Below are positions 26,126 to 34,443 of a stretch of DNA of 64,000 nt, in pieces. The notes below the pieces were generated by a model, which worked only from the letters and a program-made list of their open reading frames with translations, had not been told where the DNA came from and made no database searches. Within the stretch, counting starts at the first letter, position 1. The number at the start of each line of letters is the position of its first letter. The stretch comes from Pseudomonas sp. PA27(2017) (lineage in GTDB: Bacteria > Pseudomonadota > Gammaproteobacteria > Pseudomonadales > Pseudomonadaceae). The stretch covers positions 207,444 to 271,443 of the forward strand of contig NZ_MSXW01000038.1 of the NCBI RefSeq assembly GCF_001945445.1, read 5' to 3'. A program made the position numbers and the translations under genes.

Positions 26126-27442
26126 TCACACCAAGGCCTGCAAGGCCTCATCCAATGCATCGATCAGCAAATCCGCATGCGCCTGCTCGAACGCCAGCAA
26201 CGGCCGAATCTTCAGGATGTTCTCCAAGGGCCCGGCCGCGCTGATCAGCACGCCGCGCTCGCGCATGCCGTTGACCACCCGCTTGGCCTGCTCGGCCGCC
26301 GGCGCCTTGCTGGCCCGATCACTGACCAACTCGACGCCGATGAACATCCCCGCCCCGCGCACATCGCCGATCAGCTCGTGGCGCCCGGCCAGGCGGCGTA
26401 TACCCGCCAGCAGGTAATCGCCGACCTGCGCCGAGCGCTGCAGCAGCCCCTCGTCGCGGATCACGTCGAGCACGGCCTGGCCGGCGGCGCAGGACACCGG
26501 GTTGCCGCCAAAAGTATTGAAGTAGCGCATGCTGCGACCAAAGGGTTCGAGTACCTCGGGGCGCACGACCACGCCCGCGATCGGCTGGCCATTGCCCATG
26601 GGTTTACCGAGACTGACCAGATCCGGCTGCACGCCATGACGCTGAAACCCCCACATGTGCGAACCGGTGCGAGCGAAGCCGCACTGCACTTCATCGGCGA
26701 TGTACAGCAACCCCTCTGCCTGGGCGACCGCAACCGCTTCGGCGATACAGCCTTCGGGCCCTGCGAAGATGCCATCGCTGGCGAAGATGCCGTCGATCAG
26801 CAGCGCCGCCGGCTTGATGCCGTGGGCGCGCAGATCGGCGATGGCGGCCCGCACGTCTTCAGCGAACAGCTTGCCCGCCTCGGGCCCGAGGCGATAGACA
26901 TCCGGGGGGCGCACGGTACGGGCATGGCCGGGAAGCTGGATACTGGCGCCCAGCGATGGCGACAGCGCGGAAATATCGCCGGTCACCCCGTGGTAGGCGA
27001 AACGGGTGATGATCACTCCGGTGCCGCCGGTGTAGTGGCGGGCGATGCGCAGCGCCAGGTCATTGGCCTCGCTGCCGGTGCAGGTGAACATCACCTGTTC
27101 GAGCCCGGCCGGGAAGGTCGCCAGCAGCTGCTCGGCATAATCGAGAATGCCTTCCTGCAGGTACCGGGTGTGGGTATTGAGCACCGCCGCCTGCTCGGCA
27201 ATCGCCTGCACCACGCGCGGGTGACAATGGCCGATGGATGCCACGTTGTTGTAGGCATCCAGGTAACGCCGCCCCGCAGCGTCGTAGAGCCATACACCCT
27301 CGCCGCGCACGGTGTGCAGCGGGCGCTCGTAGAACAACCGGTAGGCCGGGCCGAGCAGCCGTTCGCGGCGCTCGATGAGGCTGCGCTCCCTTTCACTCAG
27401 CCGTTCGGCATCCGCCGCACTGAAGCCGTTGATCATGCTCAT
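26126..27442 (-). CDS. Class III PLP enzyme, AGXT2L-like phospho-lyase or aminotransferase
   Basis: The 438-residue class III enzyme has the PLP lysine in SLGKPMGNG (K280) and the cofactor Asp in IADEVQCGF. The stretch VLNTHTRYLQEGILDYAEQL and ENILKIRPLLAF resemble the AGXT2L phospho-lyases, which split phosphoethanolamine or 5-phosphohydroxylysine, more than ordinary omega-aminotransferases. The preceding gene encodes an APH-type kinase, and the two overlap by four bases (ATGA). A kinase plus phospho-lyase pair would degrade a hydroxylated amine such as hydroxylysine. The substrate is inferred, and a conventional aminotransferase remains possible. Confidence 0.85.
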   Translation of the reverse strand: MSMINGFSAADAERLSERERSLIERRERLLGPAYRLFYERPLHTVRGEGVWLYDAAGRRYLDAYNNVASIGHCHPRVVQAIAEQAAVLNTHTRYLQEGILDYAEQLLATFPAGLEQVMFTCTGSEANDLALRIARHYTGGTGVIITRFAYHGVTGDISALSPSLGASIQLPGHARTVRPPDVYRLGPEAGKLFAEDVRAAIADLRAHGIKPAALLIDGIFASDGIFAGPEGCIAEAVAVAQAEGLLYIADEVQCGFARTGSHMWGFQRHGVQPDLVSLGKPMGNGQPIAGVVVRPEVLEPFGRSMRYFNTFGGNPVSCAAGQAVLDVIRDEGLLQRSAQVGDYLLAGIRRLAGRHELIGDVRGAGMFIGVELVSDRASKAPAAEQAKRVVNGMRERGVLISAAGPLENILKIRPLLAFEQAHADLLIDALDEALQALV

Positions 27443-28512
27443 GGCTGCAAGGCTCCCCGGCAGGCTTGATGGATTCGTTGGCGCACCAGCGCCGGTTCGC
27501 TGGCCGCCAGACCGCGCAGGCTGGCGCTGGCCTGGGGTACGTTGCGCAGGATGTAATCGCGATTTTCCGGGTGCAGGCTGGCGCGCCAGGCGGTGATGGC
27601 GATGGTCATCACCAACCGCGTGGCGATCAGCTCACCGAGGATATCCAGTTCCTCGTCACGCAGCGGGTTGCGTCGGTGATAGGCGGCCACGAAGTCCAGG
27701 GCCGGCGCCAGCACGTCTCCCCCATGGCCAAGCTGGTACGCCGCGGCGACGCCGACCTCGTTGATCAGCGGCGCCTCGACCATATCGCCGAAATCGAGGA
27801 TGTTCAGCACACACTCGGGCCGCTGGGGGTCGACGATGACGTTATGCGGGTTGAGGTCGTTGTGGATCACCTGACGACGCAGCGCTGGAAAACGTGGCAA
27901 GGCCTGAGCCTCGAAGGCGTCCAGTGCCTTGCCCACCAGCGTTCGCAACGGCTGGTCATCGATATGCGCCAGCAGCGGCCGCAGCCGGGCGGCTTGCTGC
28001 ATGTCCCAGAGCAACTCGTGTTCAGATGCGGGATGTCGGAAGTCGGCCAGCGCCCTGTCGAGCCGCGCCATAGCGTCGCCCAGGTTATGGCGCAACCGGG
28101 CGTTGCGCGCGCTGACCTGATGCAAAGGCAGCCCATCGACGAACGACAGCAGACGCACCAGCATGGTCTGGCCATCGATATCGACCGCGGCCTGATAGCG
28201 ACCGTCACGCGCGGCATACACACGCTGCACCGGCAGCTCGGGATCGGCGCGCTGGATCTGCAGCAGCGCCTGGTTCTGGAAATCCACCACCTGAGGGTTT
28301 TCCAGCGGATGGGAAATCTTCAGCAGATAGGACGTACCGTCCGCGCAGGCGAGCTGGAAATTCAGGTCGCGTTCACCGGCCAACGGGCGAACGCCGCCCA
28401 GCACGCCAAAGCACTCGCTGGCGATGATACCGGCGCGCACCGCGCTGACCTGCGCCGGCTGCGCCTGCAATAAGGGGTCATGCACAACCTGGGTATTCAG
28501 CGACACATCCAT
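27439..28512 (-). CDS. APH/ChoK-type small-molecule kinase (hydroxylysine-kinase-like)
   Basis: The 357-residue protein has the aminoglycoside-phosphotransferase fold: catalytic loop HNDLNPHNVIV (Asp219) and Mg-binding LDFGDM. It lies within the homoserine kinase II / hydroxylysine kinase group. ATG 28512 (MDVSLNTQ) has GGAG eight bases upstream; a longer frame upstream lacks a good site. Its four-base overlap with the AGXT2L-like gene is the bacterial counterpart of the eukaryotic hydroxylysine kinase and phospho-lyase pair. The identity of the phosphate acceptor is inferred. Confidence 0.82.
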   Translation of the reverse strand: MDVSLNTQVVHDPLLQAQPAQVSAVRAGIIASECFGVLGGVRPLAGERDLNFQLACADGTSYLLKISHPLENPQVVDFQNQALLQIQRADPELPVQRVYAARDGRYQAAVDIDGQTMLVRLLSFVDGLPLHQVSARNARLRHNLGDAMARLDRALADFRHPASEHELLWDMQQAARLRPLLAHIDDQPLRTLVGKALDAFEAQALPRFPALRRQVIHNDLNPHNVIVDPQRPECVLNILDFGDMVEAPLINEVGVAAAYQLGHGGDVLAPALDFVAAYHRRNPLRDEELDILGELIATRLVMTIAITAWRASLHPENRDYILRNVPQASASLRGLAASEPALVRQRIHQACRGALQP

Positions 28513-28647
28513 ACACTCCGCCAGGATCTGGCCCTCGTTAAATTCACGTACTGCCTGTTGTGACAAAACAAGACCCCAAGGAGCAATCCGGCCGTACCCG
28601 AATTTTGCGGCATGGCCCGCTGCCACTCCTGGGGCCTGTTACCTCTT

Positions 28648-29679
28648 TTATTTGCTGGCCCAGGCGTTGAAACGCTGCTCCAGGTCTTCGCCATGGTCGA
28701 TCCAGAACTCGATATCCATGGCGCGGGCGTTCTTGAGGTTCTGCGGCGCCGTCGGCAGGCTGCCCTGTATGGTCGGGTCGATCAGCGCCATGGTATGGGT
28801 GTTGGTCGGGCCATAGGGAATGCCCTCGGCATAGACCTTCTGCAACTCGGGCGTGCTGGCCATGGCGATGAACTTCTCGGCCAGTTCCTTGTTCTTGCTG
28901 CCTTTGACGATGGCCCAGTGATCGAGGTCGTAGAGGCTGCCGTTCCATTGCATGACGAAGTCGCGGCCTTCCTTCTGCGCCGTGGTCACGCGGCCGTTGT
29001 AGGCCGAGGTCATCACCACGTCACCGGCGGCCAGCCATTGCAGCGGCTGCGCGCCGGCTTCCCACCACTGGATGTTGGGCTTGAGCTGATCGAGCTTGCG
29101 GAACGCCCGCTCGACGCCTTCTTCGGTGCCCAGCACCTTGTACAGATCGGCCTGCGCCACGCCGTCGGCAAGCAGGGCGAACTCCAGGGTGAACTTGGCG
29201 CCACGACGCAGGCCGCGCTTGCCCGGGAATTTCTGCACATCCCAGAAATCCGCCCAGCCCGCGGGGGCGCCTTTGAGCTTGCTGCCGTCGTAGGTCAGTA
29301 CCGTCGACCAGATGAAGATCCCGGCGCCGCAATCGCTCACCGCCTCGGGAATGAAATCCTCACGCTTGCCGATCTTCGCCCAGTCCAGCGGCTCGAACAG
29401 CCCTTCACTGCAACCACGGATCAGTTCCGGGGTCTCCACTTCGACGACGTCCCAGGAAACCTGCCCGGTATCGGCCATGACCTTGATCTTGGCCATCTCG
29501 CCGTTATACGCGGAGGCTTCGATGCGCACCTTCTCGCGCGCCTCGAAGGGTTTGTAGAACGCTGATTCCTGAACCACCTTGTTGTCACCGCCAAAGGAAA
29601 CCACGGCGAGTTTTTCAGCCGCTTGCGACATGGCGGCGCTGCTGGCGAGGGCGATCAGTAGTGCGGTTTTCTTGAACAT
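28648..29679 (-). CDS. Polyamine-type ABC transporter substrate-binding protein
   Basis: The 343-residue protein has a signal peptide (MFKKTALLIALASSAAMSQA) and a PotD/PotF-like binding fold, with conserved pieces VVSFGGDNKV, DVVEVE and WADFWDVQKFPGKRGLRRGA. ATG 29679 has GGAG upstream and opens the signal peptide. The permeases and ATPase are not nearby, so the binding protein is an orphan. Its position before the kinase and PLP enzyme suggests that it captures their substrate, probably a cationic amino compound. Confidence 0.9.
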   Translation of the reverse strand: MFKKTALLIALASSAAMSQAAEKLAVVSFGGDNKVVQESAFYKPFEAREKVRIEASAYNGEMAKIKVMADTGQVSWDVVEVETPELIRGCSEGLFEPLDWAKIGKREDFIPEAVSDCGAGIFIWSTVLTYDGSKLKGAPAGWADFWDVQKFPGKRGLRRGAKFTLEFALLADGVAQADLYKVLGTEEGVERAFRKLDQLKPNIQWWEAGAQPLQWLAAGDVVMTSAYNGRVTTAQKEGRDFVMQWNGSLYDLDHWAIVKGSKNKELAEKFIAMASTPELQKVYAEGIPYGPTNTHTMALIDPTIQGSLPTAPQNLKNARAMDIEFWIDHGEDLEQRFNAWASK

Positions 29680-29859
29680 TGAGGGTTGCTCCTGGCAGGG
29701 CCGAGGCTCTGGTTGGGTAAGGGCAGCTTCAAGGAAGAAACACCGGTGCTTTACCGACAAGAACCATTGGCACGGCGCTGGGGAGCTGAGCAGGTCCACT
29801 AGGCCATCTATTTGTTGTTATTGGCGTGCACGGCGGAATCATTAAAGCATCCTGAAATT

Positions 29860-29873
29860 TATGATGCATCATA
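29860..29873. promoter_or_regulatory. Perfect 14-bp palindrome in divergent promoter region
   Basis: TATGATGCATCATA lies between the binding-protein gene (minus) and the SDR gene (plus). It is the best candidate for the operator of the GntR regulator encoded at 30725. Confidence 0.5.
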
Positions 29874-29941
29874 TTTTTCATTGAGCGATGATTTGCCCAG
29901 CTACAGTGCTTGCGCAAGCCCCACCACTGCGGAGAAATGCC

Positions 29942-30676
29942 ATGAGCGATCAGAAAACCCTGCTGCTGACCGGCGCCAGCCGGGGCATCGGCCATGCGAC
30001 GGTCAAACACTTCAACGCGGCGGGCTGGCGCATCTTCACCGCCTCGCGCCATGACTGGGTCGCCGAATGCCCCTGGGCCGAGGGCAAGCTCAACCATATT
30101 CATCTGGACCTCGAGGACATCGAGCACTTGCAGGAGAGCCTGCCGCTGATCCGCGAGAAGCTCGGCTGGCGGCTGGATGCACTGGTCAACAACGCCGGCG
30201 TGTCGCCCAAAGGCAGCGAGGGCGAACGCCTGGGCGTGCTGGGCAGCGACTACGCCACCTGGACCAAAGTGTTCAACGTCAACCTGTTCTCCACCGCCCT
30301 GCTCGCCCGCGGGCTGTTCGAGGAACTGAAGGCAGCCCAGGGCAGCATCATCAACGTCACCTCCATCGCCGGCTCACGGGTGCATCCTTTCGCCGGCTCC
30401 GCCTATGCCGCCTCCAAGGCGGGGCTGGCGGCACTGACCCGCGAGATGGCCCACGAATTCGGTTGCCACGGGGTGCGCGTGAACGCCATTGCGCCGGGCG
30501 AAATCGACACCTCGATCCTGTCGTCGGGTACCGAGCAGATCGTCGAGCGTGATATTCCCATGCATCGCCTGGGCAAACCCGAGGAAGTCGCCTCGCTGGT
30601 GTATTTTCTCTGCACGTCCGGGGCGACTTACGTCAATGGCGCAGAAATTCACGTCAACGGTGGCCAGCACGTATGA
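29942..30676 (+). CDS. Short-chain dehydrogenase/reductase
   Basis: The 244-residue SDR has the cofactor motif TGASRGIG (10-17), NNAGV, and the catalytic Ser in NVTSIAGS with Y155-x3-K159 (YAASK). ATG 29942 has GGAGAAATGCC upstream; an earlier in-frame ATG lacks a ribosome site. It is divergent from the binding-protein gene and 48 bases upstream of a GntR regulator. It could oxidise or reduce an intermediate of the kinase/phospho-lyase pathway; the substrate is unknown. Confidence 0.9.
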   Translation: MSDQKTLLLTGASRGIGHATVKHFNAAGWRIFTASRHDWVAECPWAEGKLNHIHLDLEDIEHLQESLPLIREKLGWRLDALVNNAGVSPKGSEGERLGVLGSDYATWTKVFNVNLFSTALLARGLFEELKAAQGSIINVTSIAGSRVHPFAGSAYAASKAGLAALTREMAHEFGCHGVRVNAIAPGEIDTSILSSGTEQIVERDIPMHRLGKPEEVASLVYFLCTSGATYVNGAEIHVNGGQHV

Positions 30677-30724
30677 AGCCTCGCAAGGTAGAATCGCCTG
30701 GCCTGCGCCCTGGAAGTCACCACC

Positions 30725-31402
30725 ATGAAATACCCCATCGACGGTCTCAGCCACACCTACCTGGGTAGTGGCGTTTACGCCTTGCTGCGCGAGGCCTTGA
30801 TCACCGGCCGTTTCCAGCCGGACGACCGCCTGCGCATCCGCGACCTGGCCGAGCAGTTGGGCACCAGCGTCACCCCGGTACGCGACGCGATCCTGCAGCT
30901 GGCGAAGGAAAAGGCGCTGATCCTGAAGACCCCGCGCGACATCCGAGTGCCGGTGCTGACCTTGGAGCAGTACGCGGAAATCCGCAGCATTCGCCTGGCG
31001 CTCGAAGGCCTGGCCGCCGAAACCGCGGCCGGCAAGGTAAGCGCCGAACAGTTGCAGATGCTCGAGCGCAACATCCGCGACAACCTGGAGGCGGTGCACG
31101 ACGGCGACCTGATCGCGGCACTGAAGCTCAACCAGGCATTTCACTTCGCCCTGGCCGATATCGCCGGCATGCCACTGCTGCGCGACGTACTCGACAGCCT
31201 GTGGATGCGCACCGGGCCGCTGATCGCCCGTGCCTATGGCGACTTCAGCGAACGCATGGCGATCGAGCATCACTGGGAGGTTTTTCATGCCCTGCAGAAG
31301 GGTGATGGCGCGGCGGCGCGCCAGGCGATCTGCACCGACATTCTCGATGGCAACCAGCTGATGGCGGCATTCATTGCAAGGCGTGAGGCCACGGAGGCCT
31401 AG
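30725..31402 (+). CDS. GntR-family regulator (FCD domain)
   Basis: The 225-residue protein has an N-terminal winged helix (about 14-75; LRIRDLAEQLGTSVTPVRDAILQLAKE) and an all-helical C-terminal FCD domain that binds a small acidic ligand. It follows the SDR gene and probably controls the 26.1-31.4 kb cluster, possibly through the palindrome at 29860. A strong GC hairpin (31407-31429) lies just past its stop. Confidence 0.88.
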   Translation: MKYPIDGLSHTYLGSGVYALLREALITGRFQPDDRLRIRDLAEQLGTSVTPVRDAILQLAKEKALILKTPRDIRVPVLTLEQYAEIRSIRLALEGLAAETAAGKVSAEQLQMLERNIRDNLEAVHDGDLIAALKLNQAFHFALADIAGMPLLRDVLDSLWMRTGPLIARAYGDFSERMAIEHHWEVFHALQKGDGAAARQAICTDILDGNQLMAAFIARREATEA

Positions 31403-31406
31403 AGAA

Positions 31407-31429
31407 CCGGTGCGCTTGTGGCGCACCGG
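31407..31429 (+). terminator. Stem-loop after GntR gene
   Basis: CCGGTGCGC, loop TTGTG, GCGCACCGG: nine perfect pairs starting four bases past the stop. No U-run follows, so termination is likely but not certain. Confidence 0.5.
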
Positions 31430-31515
31430 GTGTCGCTCGAGGGTAGAAACCGCGTTCGGGCTTGTGGCCCGGCGCGTATAAGCGAAGCCGCTTGCGCGGC
31501 TCGCCTATTCGGTTC

Positions 31516-31655
31516 GAACATGCTCACGATCTAGCGAGCTAGAGCCATGCAAGGCAAAAGCAGGCGAGGACGCGGAGTTTACGAGCTGTAAATGAGCAGT
31601 CCGAGCGGGCTTTTAACGCCGCAGGGCCGACGCGCAGCAGATCGTGAGCATGTTC
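31516..31655 (-). repeat. 140-nt hairpin element, copy A
   Basis: A perfect 17-bp basal stem (31516-31532 with 31639-31655) encloses a 106-nt core (31533-31638) that is about 88% identical to the core of copy B. Inside, TTTAC/GTAAA, GGAC/GTCC, AAAAGC/GCTTTT and GGC/GCC pair, giving one long hairpin. The element ends exactly at the stop codon of the dehydrogenase gene on the minus strand (TGA-GAAC). Confidence 0.85.
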
Positions 31656-32585
31656 TCAGAGCGGGGTGATCAGCTCACCACGCTCAATAAAGGCATCGAG
31701 ATTATCGAACACCAGGTTCTCCATGGCCAGCCGGGTTTCCTCGGTGGCGCTGCCTACGTGGGGCAACAGCACCACATTGGGCATGGCGAACAGCACCTCG
31801 GGCACCCGCGGCTCGTCCTCGAAAACGTCCAGCCCTGCGCCGCCGAGCGTACCGGCCTGCAGCGCGGCGACCAGCGCCTGCTCGTCCACCACGCTACCGC
31901 GGGAAATGTTGACCAAAATGCCGTCAGCGCCCAGGGCAGCGAGCACCTCGGCGTCGATCAGGTGATGGGTGGACGCACCGCCAGGGCAGGCCAGCACCAG
32001 AAAGTCGGCCCAGCTTGCCAGTGCCTTGAGGTCGGCCTCGTAACCGTAAGTGGTGCTCGGGTCAGGCCGGCGGTTGTGGTAGCGGATGTCCAGGTCGAAC
32101 CCCGCGGCGCGCTTGGCGATTTCCTTGCCGATCCGCCCGAAGCCGACGATGCCCAGCTTCTTGCCACTGACCTTGCGGGTCAGCGGGTACTGGCCCTTGA
32201 GCCATTTACCCTGGCGCACGTGCTGGTCGGATGCAGCGAACTGCCGGGCGGTGTCGATCACCAGGCCAATGGCCGTGTCGGCCACGCATTCGTTGAGCAC
32301 GTCCGGCGTGGTGCTGATGACGATGCCACGGGCCTTGGCCTCATCGACGGCAATCGAATCATGGCCGACACCGAAACTGCAGATGGCCTTGAGGTTGGGC
32401 ATCTGCGCCAGTTGCTCGGCCGAGCAGCCGTAGCGCGCCGAGGTCACGACGATATCGATCTCGGCACCGCGCTCGGCGAGAAACTCCTTCTGCTCCCACA
32501 GGCGGATCAGTTGATAGTCGCGCTGCAGGCGCTCATTGAAACGTGGCGGGAAACGACCGACCTGAAGCACGGTGGGACGACTCAT
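31656..32585 (-). CDS. D-isomer-specific 2-hydroxyacid dehydrogenase
   Basis: The 309-residue NAD(P)-dependent reductase has the nucleotide-binding motif GFGRIG, the substrate Arg in NISRGSVVD, Glu in FEDEP and the catalytic His in LPHVGSAT. It resembles glyoxylate/hydroxypyruvate and 2-ketoaldonate reductases. It lies downstream of garD in the aldarate region, so tartronate semialdehyde or a related ketoacid is possible. A hairpin element of the same family abuts its own stop and another lies 89 bases before its start, after garD. Confidence 0.9.
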   Translation of the reverse strand: MSRPTVLQVGRFPPRFNERLQRDYQLIRLWEQKEFLAERGAEIDIVVTSARYGCSAEQLAQMPNLKAICSFGVGHDSIAVDEAKARGIVISTTPDVLNECVADTAIGLVIDTARQFAASDQHVRQGKWLKGQYPLTRKVSGKKLGIVGFGRIGKEIAKRAAGFDLDIRYHNRRPDPSTTYGYEADLKALASWADFLVLACPGGASTHHLIDAEVLAALGADGILVNISRGSVVDEQALVAALQAGTLGGAGLDVFEDEPRVPEVLFAMPNVVLLPHVGSATEETRLAMENLVFDNLDAFIERGELITPL

Positions 32586-32673
32586 GCAGCTCTCCTATCG
32601 TGGATATCGAAGTGCGGATGATACCTGCCTCGGCACGGGCGAAAGCGAGGCGGCTCGGGATCTCTTCAGAAAA

Positions 32674-32812
32674 GAACCCGCTTCAAGTCTTGCGAGCTAG
32701 AGCCCTGCAAGGCAAAAACAGGCGAGGAAGCGGAGTGTACTGGTGTACATGAGCATTCCGAGCCTGTTTTTAACGCCGCAGGGCCGACGCGCAGCTGACT
32801 TGGGGCGGGTTC
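32674..32812 (-). repeat. 140-nt hairpin element, copy B
   Basis: A basal stem of 14 pairs out of 16 (32674-32689 with 32797-32812) encloses a 107-nt core like that of copy A, but the stem sequence is unrelated beyond GAAC/GTTC. TGTAC/GTACA, GGAA/TTCC, AAAAACAGGC/GCCTGTTTTT and GCCCTGC/GCAGGGC pair. The element ends exactly at the garD stop (TGA-GAAC on the minus strand). Confidence 0.85.
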
Positions 32813-34369
32813 TCAGGTGACTGGGGCGGGATTGAATAGCACCAGATCGTTATGCAGGCGATGCTTCTCGGCCCAGGTCTGCTGCTTGCCGCTGGCGATG
32901 TCCAGGTAGAGCTGGAAGATGTGCCAGCCCATTTCCTCGAGGGACATGCGCCCCGAGGTGATCTGCCCGGCGTCGACATCAATCAGGTCCGGCCAGCGTT
33001 CGGCCAGCTGGGTGCGGGTGGCCACCTTGATCACCGGCACCATGGACAGACCGTAGGGCGTGCCGCGGCCGGTGGTGAAGATGTGCAGGTTCATGCCGGC
33101 GGCCAGTTGCAGGGTGCCGCAGATGAAGTCGCTGGCCGGGGTGGCGCAGAACCACAGGCCCTTGCCGCGAATCCGCTCGCCGGGCGAGACCACGCCGACG
33201 ATCGGGCTGTTGCCGGACTTGGCGATCGAGCCCATGGCCTTTTCGACGATGTTGTTGAGGCCGCCCTTCTTGTTGCCCGGCGTGGTGTTGGCGCTGCGAT
33301 CAGCCATGCCACGCTCGAGATAGCGGTCATACCAGTCCATTTCGCGGATCAGCGCATCGGCCACTTCGACGCTGGCGGCGCGCGGAGTCAGCAGATGGAT
33401 TCCATCACGCACCTCGGTGTTCTCGGAGAACATCACGGTGGCGCCGGCCCGTACCAGCAGGTCGGCCGCTACGCCCAGCGCCGGGTTGGCGGTGATGCCG
33501 GAGAAGGCGTCGCTGCCGCCGCACTGCATGCCCACCACCAGCTCGGAAGCCGGCACGGTTTCGCGGCGACGCTGATCGAGCACCTTCAGGCGATCTTCGA
33601 TCATGCCCATGATCTGCTCGATCATGCCGGCGAAACCGGTGCCCGAATCCTGCAGGCGGAACAGCCACTCTTCCTCGTCCTGGCCGCAGGTCAGGGCGTC
33701 ACCGTCCATCAGCTGGTTGGCCTGCAGTTTCTCGCAGCCCAGGCTGATCACCAGCGCCTGGCCGCCCAGGTTGGGGTTGCGGCTGATGTTGTAGAGCGTG
33801 CGGATCGGCACCACGGCGTCCGGTGCGTTGATCGCCACGCCACAGCCGTAACTGTGCGACAGCGGCACCACGTCATCGACATTCGGGTACTTGGGGAGGA
33901 TTTCCTTGCGCACGCGCTCGACGCAGTGGTCGAGCACGCCGACCACGCACTGCACCGTGGTGGTGACGCCAAGGATGTTGCGTGTGCCGACGGTGCCATC
34001 GGCATTGCGGAAGCCTTCGAAGGTGTAGCCGTCCAGCGGTTCGGGCGTCGGTGCCTTGATGGTCGCCTTGGGCAGGTTGTCCAGCACCGGCGGCTCGGGC
34101 ATGCGCAACAGCGCCTCGGTCACCCAGGTGCCGGCAGGAATAGGATTCAGGGCGTAGCCGATCACTTCCCCGTAGCGCACCACGTTGCCGCCTTCGGCAA
34201 TCGCCACCAGCGACACCTTGTGGCTCTGGGGAATGCCCTCCAACGCCTCCAGGCCGTCGGCAAAACGGCCACCGGCCGCCACCCCCTGTTCGTTGACCAC
34301 CACGCCGACGTTGTCATCGGGATGCAGGCGGATGTATCGCGGGGAGTCCTGATGTTGAATGAGATCCAT
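32813..34369 (-). CDS. garD: Galactarate dehydratase
   Basis: GarD dehydrates galactarate to 5-keto-4-deoxyglucarate. The 518-residue UxaA/GarD-fold protein has an N-terminal SAF-like region and conserved blocks DNVGVVVNEQGV, GFRNADGTVGTRNI, SHSYGCGVAI and GMQCGGSDAFSGI. It follows the MFS transporter by 74 bases on the minus strand and supplies substrate to the KdgD enzymes. No kdgD-type operator is visible in front of it; LacI-type sites upstream of the transporter may control both. Confidence 0.94.
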   Translation of the reverse strand: MDLIQHQDSPRYIRLHPDDNVGVVVNEQGVAAGGRFADGLEALEGIPQSHKVSLVAIAEGGNVVRYGEVIGYALNPIPAGTWVTEALLRMPEPPVLDNLPKATIKAPTPEPLDGYTFEGFRNADGTVGTRNILGVTTTVQCVVGVLDHCVERVRKEILPKYPNVDDVVPLSHSYGCGVAINAPDAVVPIRTLYNISRNPNLGGQALVISLGCEKLQANQLMDGDALTCGQDEEEWLFRLQDSGTGFAGMIEQIMGMIEDRLKVLDQRRRETVPASELVVGMQCGGSDAFSGITANPALGVAADLLVRAGATVMFSENTEVRDGIHLLTPRAASVEVADALIREMDWYDRYLERGMADRSANTTPGNKKGGLNNIVEKAMGSIAKSGNSPIVGVVSPGERIRGKGLWFCATPASDFICGTLQLAAGMNLHIFTTGRGTPYGLSMVPVIKVATRTQLAERWPDLIDVDAGQITSGRMSLEEMGWHIFQLYLDIASGKQQTWAEKHRLHNDLVLFNPAPVT

Positions 34370-34443
34370 GGGGCTAATCCTTTTCTTGTTGTAAAAGCAC
34401 GGTCATGGCCTCGCCTGCCGGTGCCAGACGAGGCCGCGAGCGG

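Noticed and set aside
28574..28634. Terminator after the polyamine-type binding protein
   Set aside because: CCCCAAGGAG/CTCCTGGGG can pair, but a 40-nt loop makes a rho-independent terminator doubtful.
31516..32812. Integron attC sites
   Set aside because: The length and imperfect hairpin resemble attC, but the required GTTRRRY/RYYYAAC ends are absent and no integrase is in the window.
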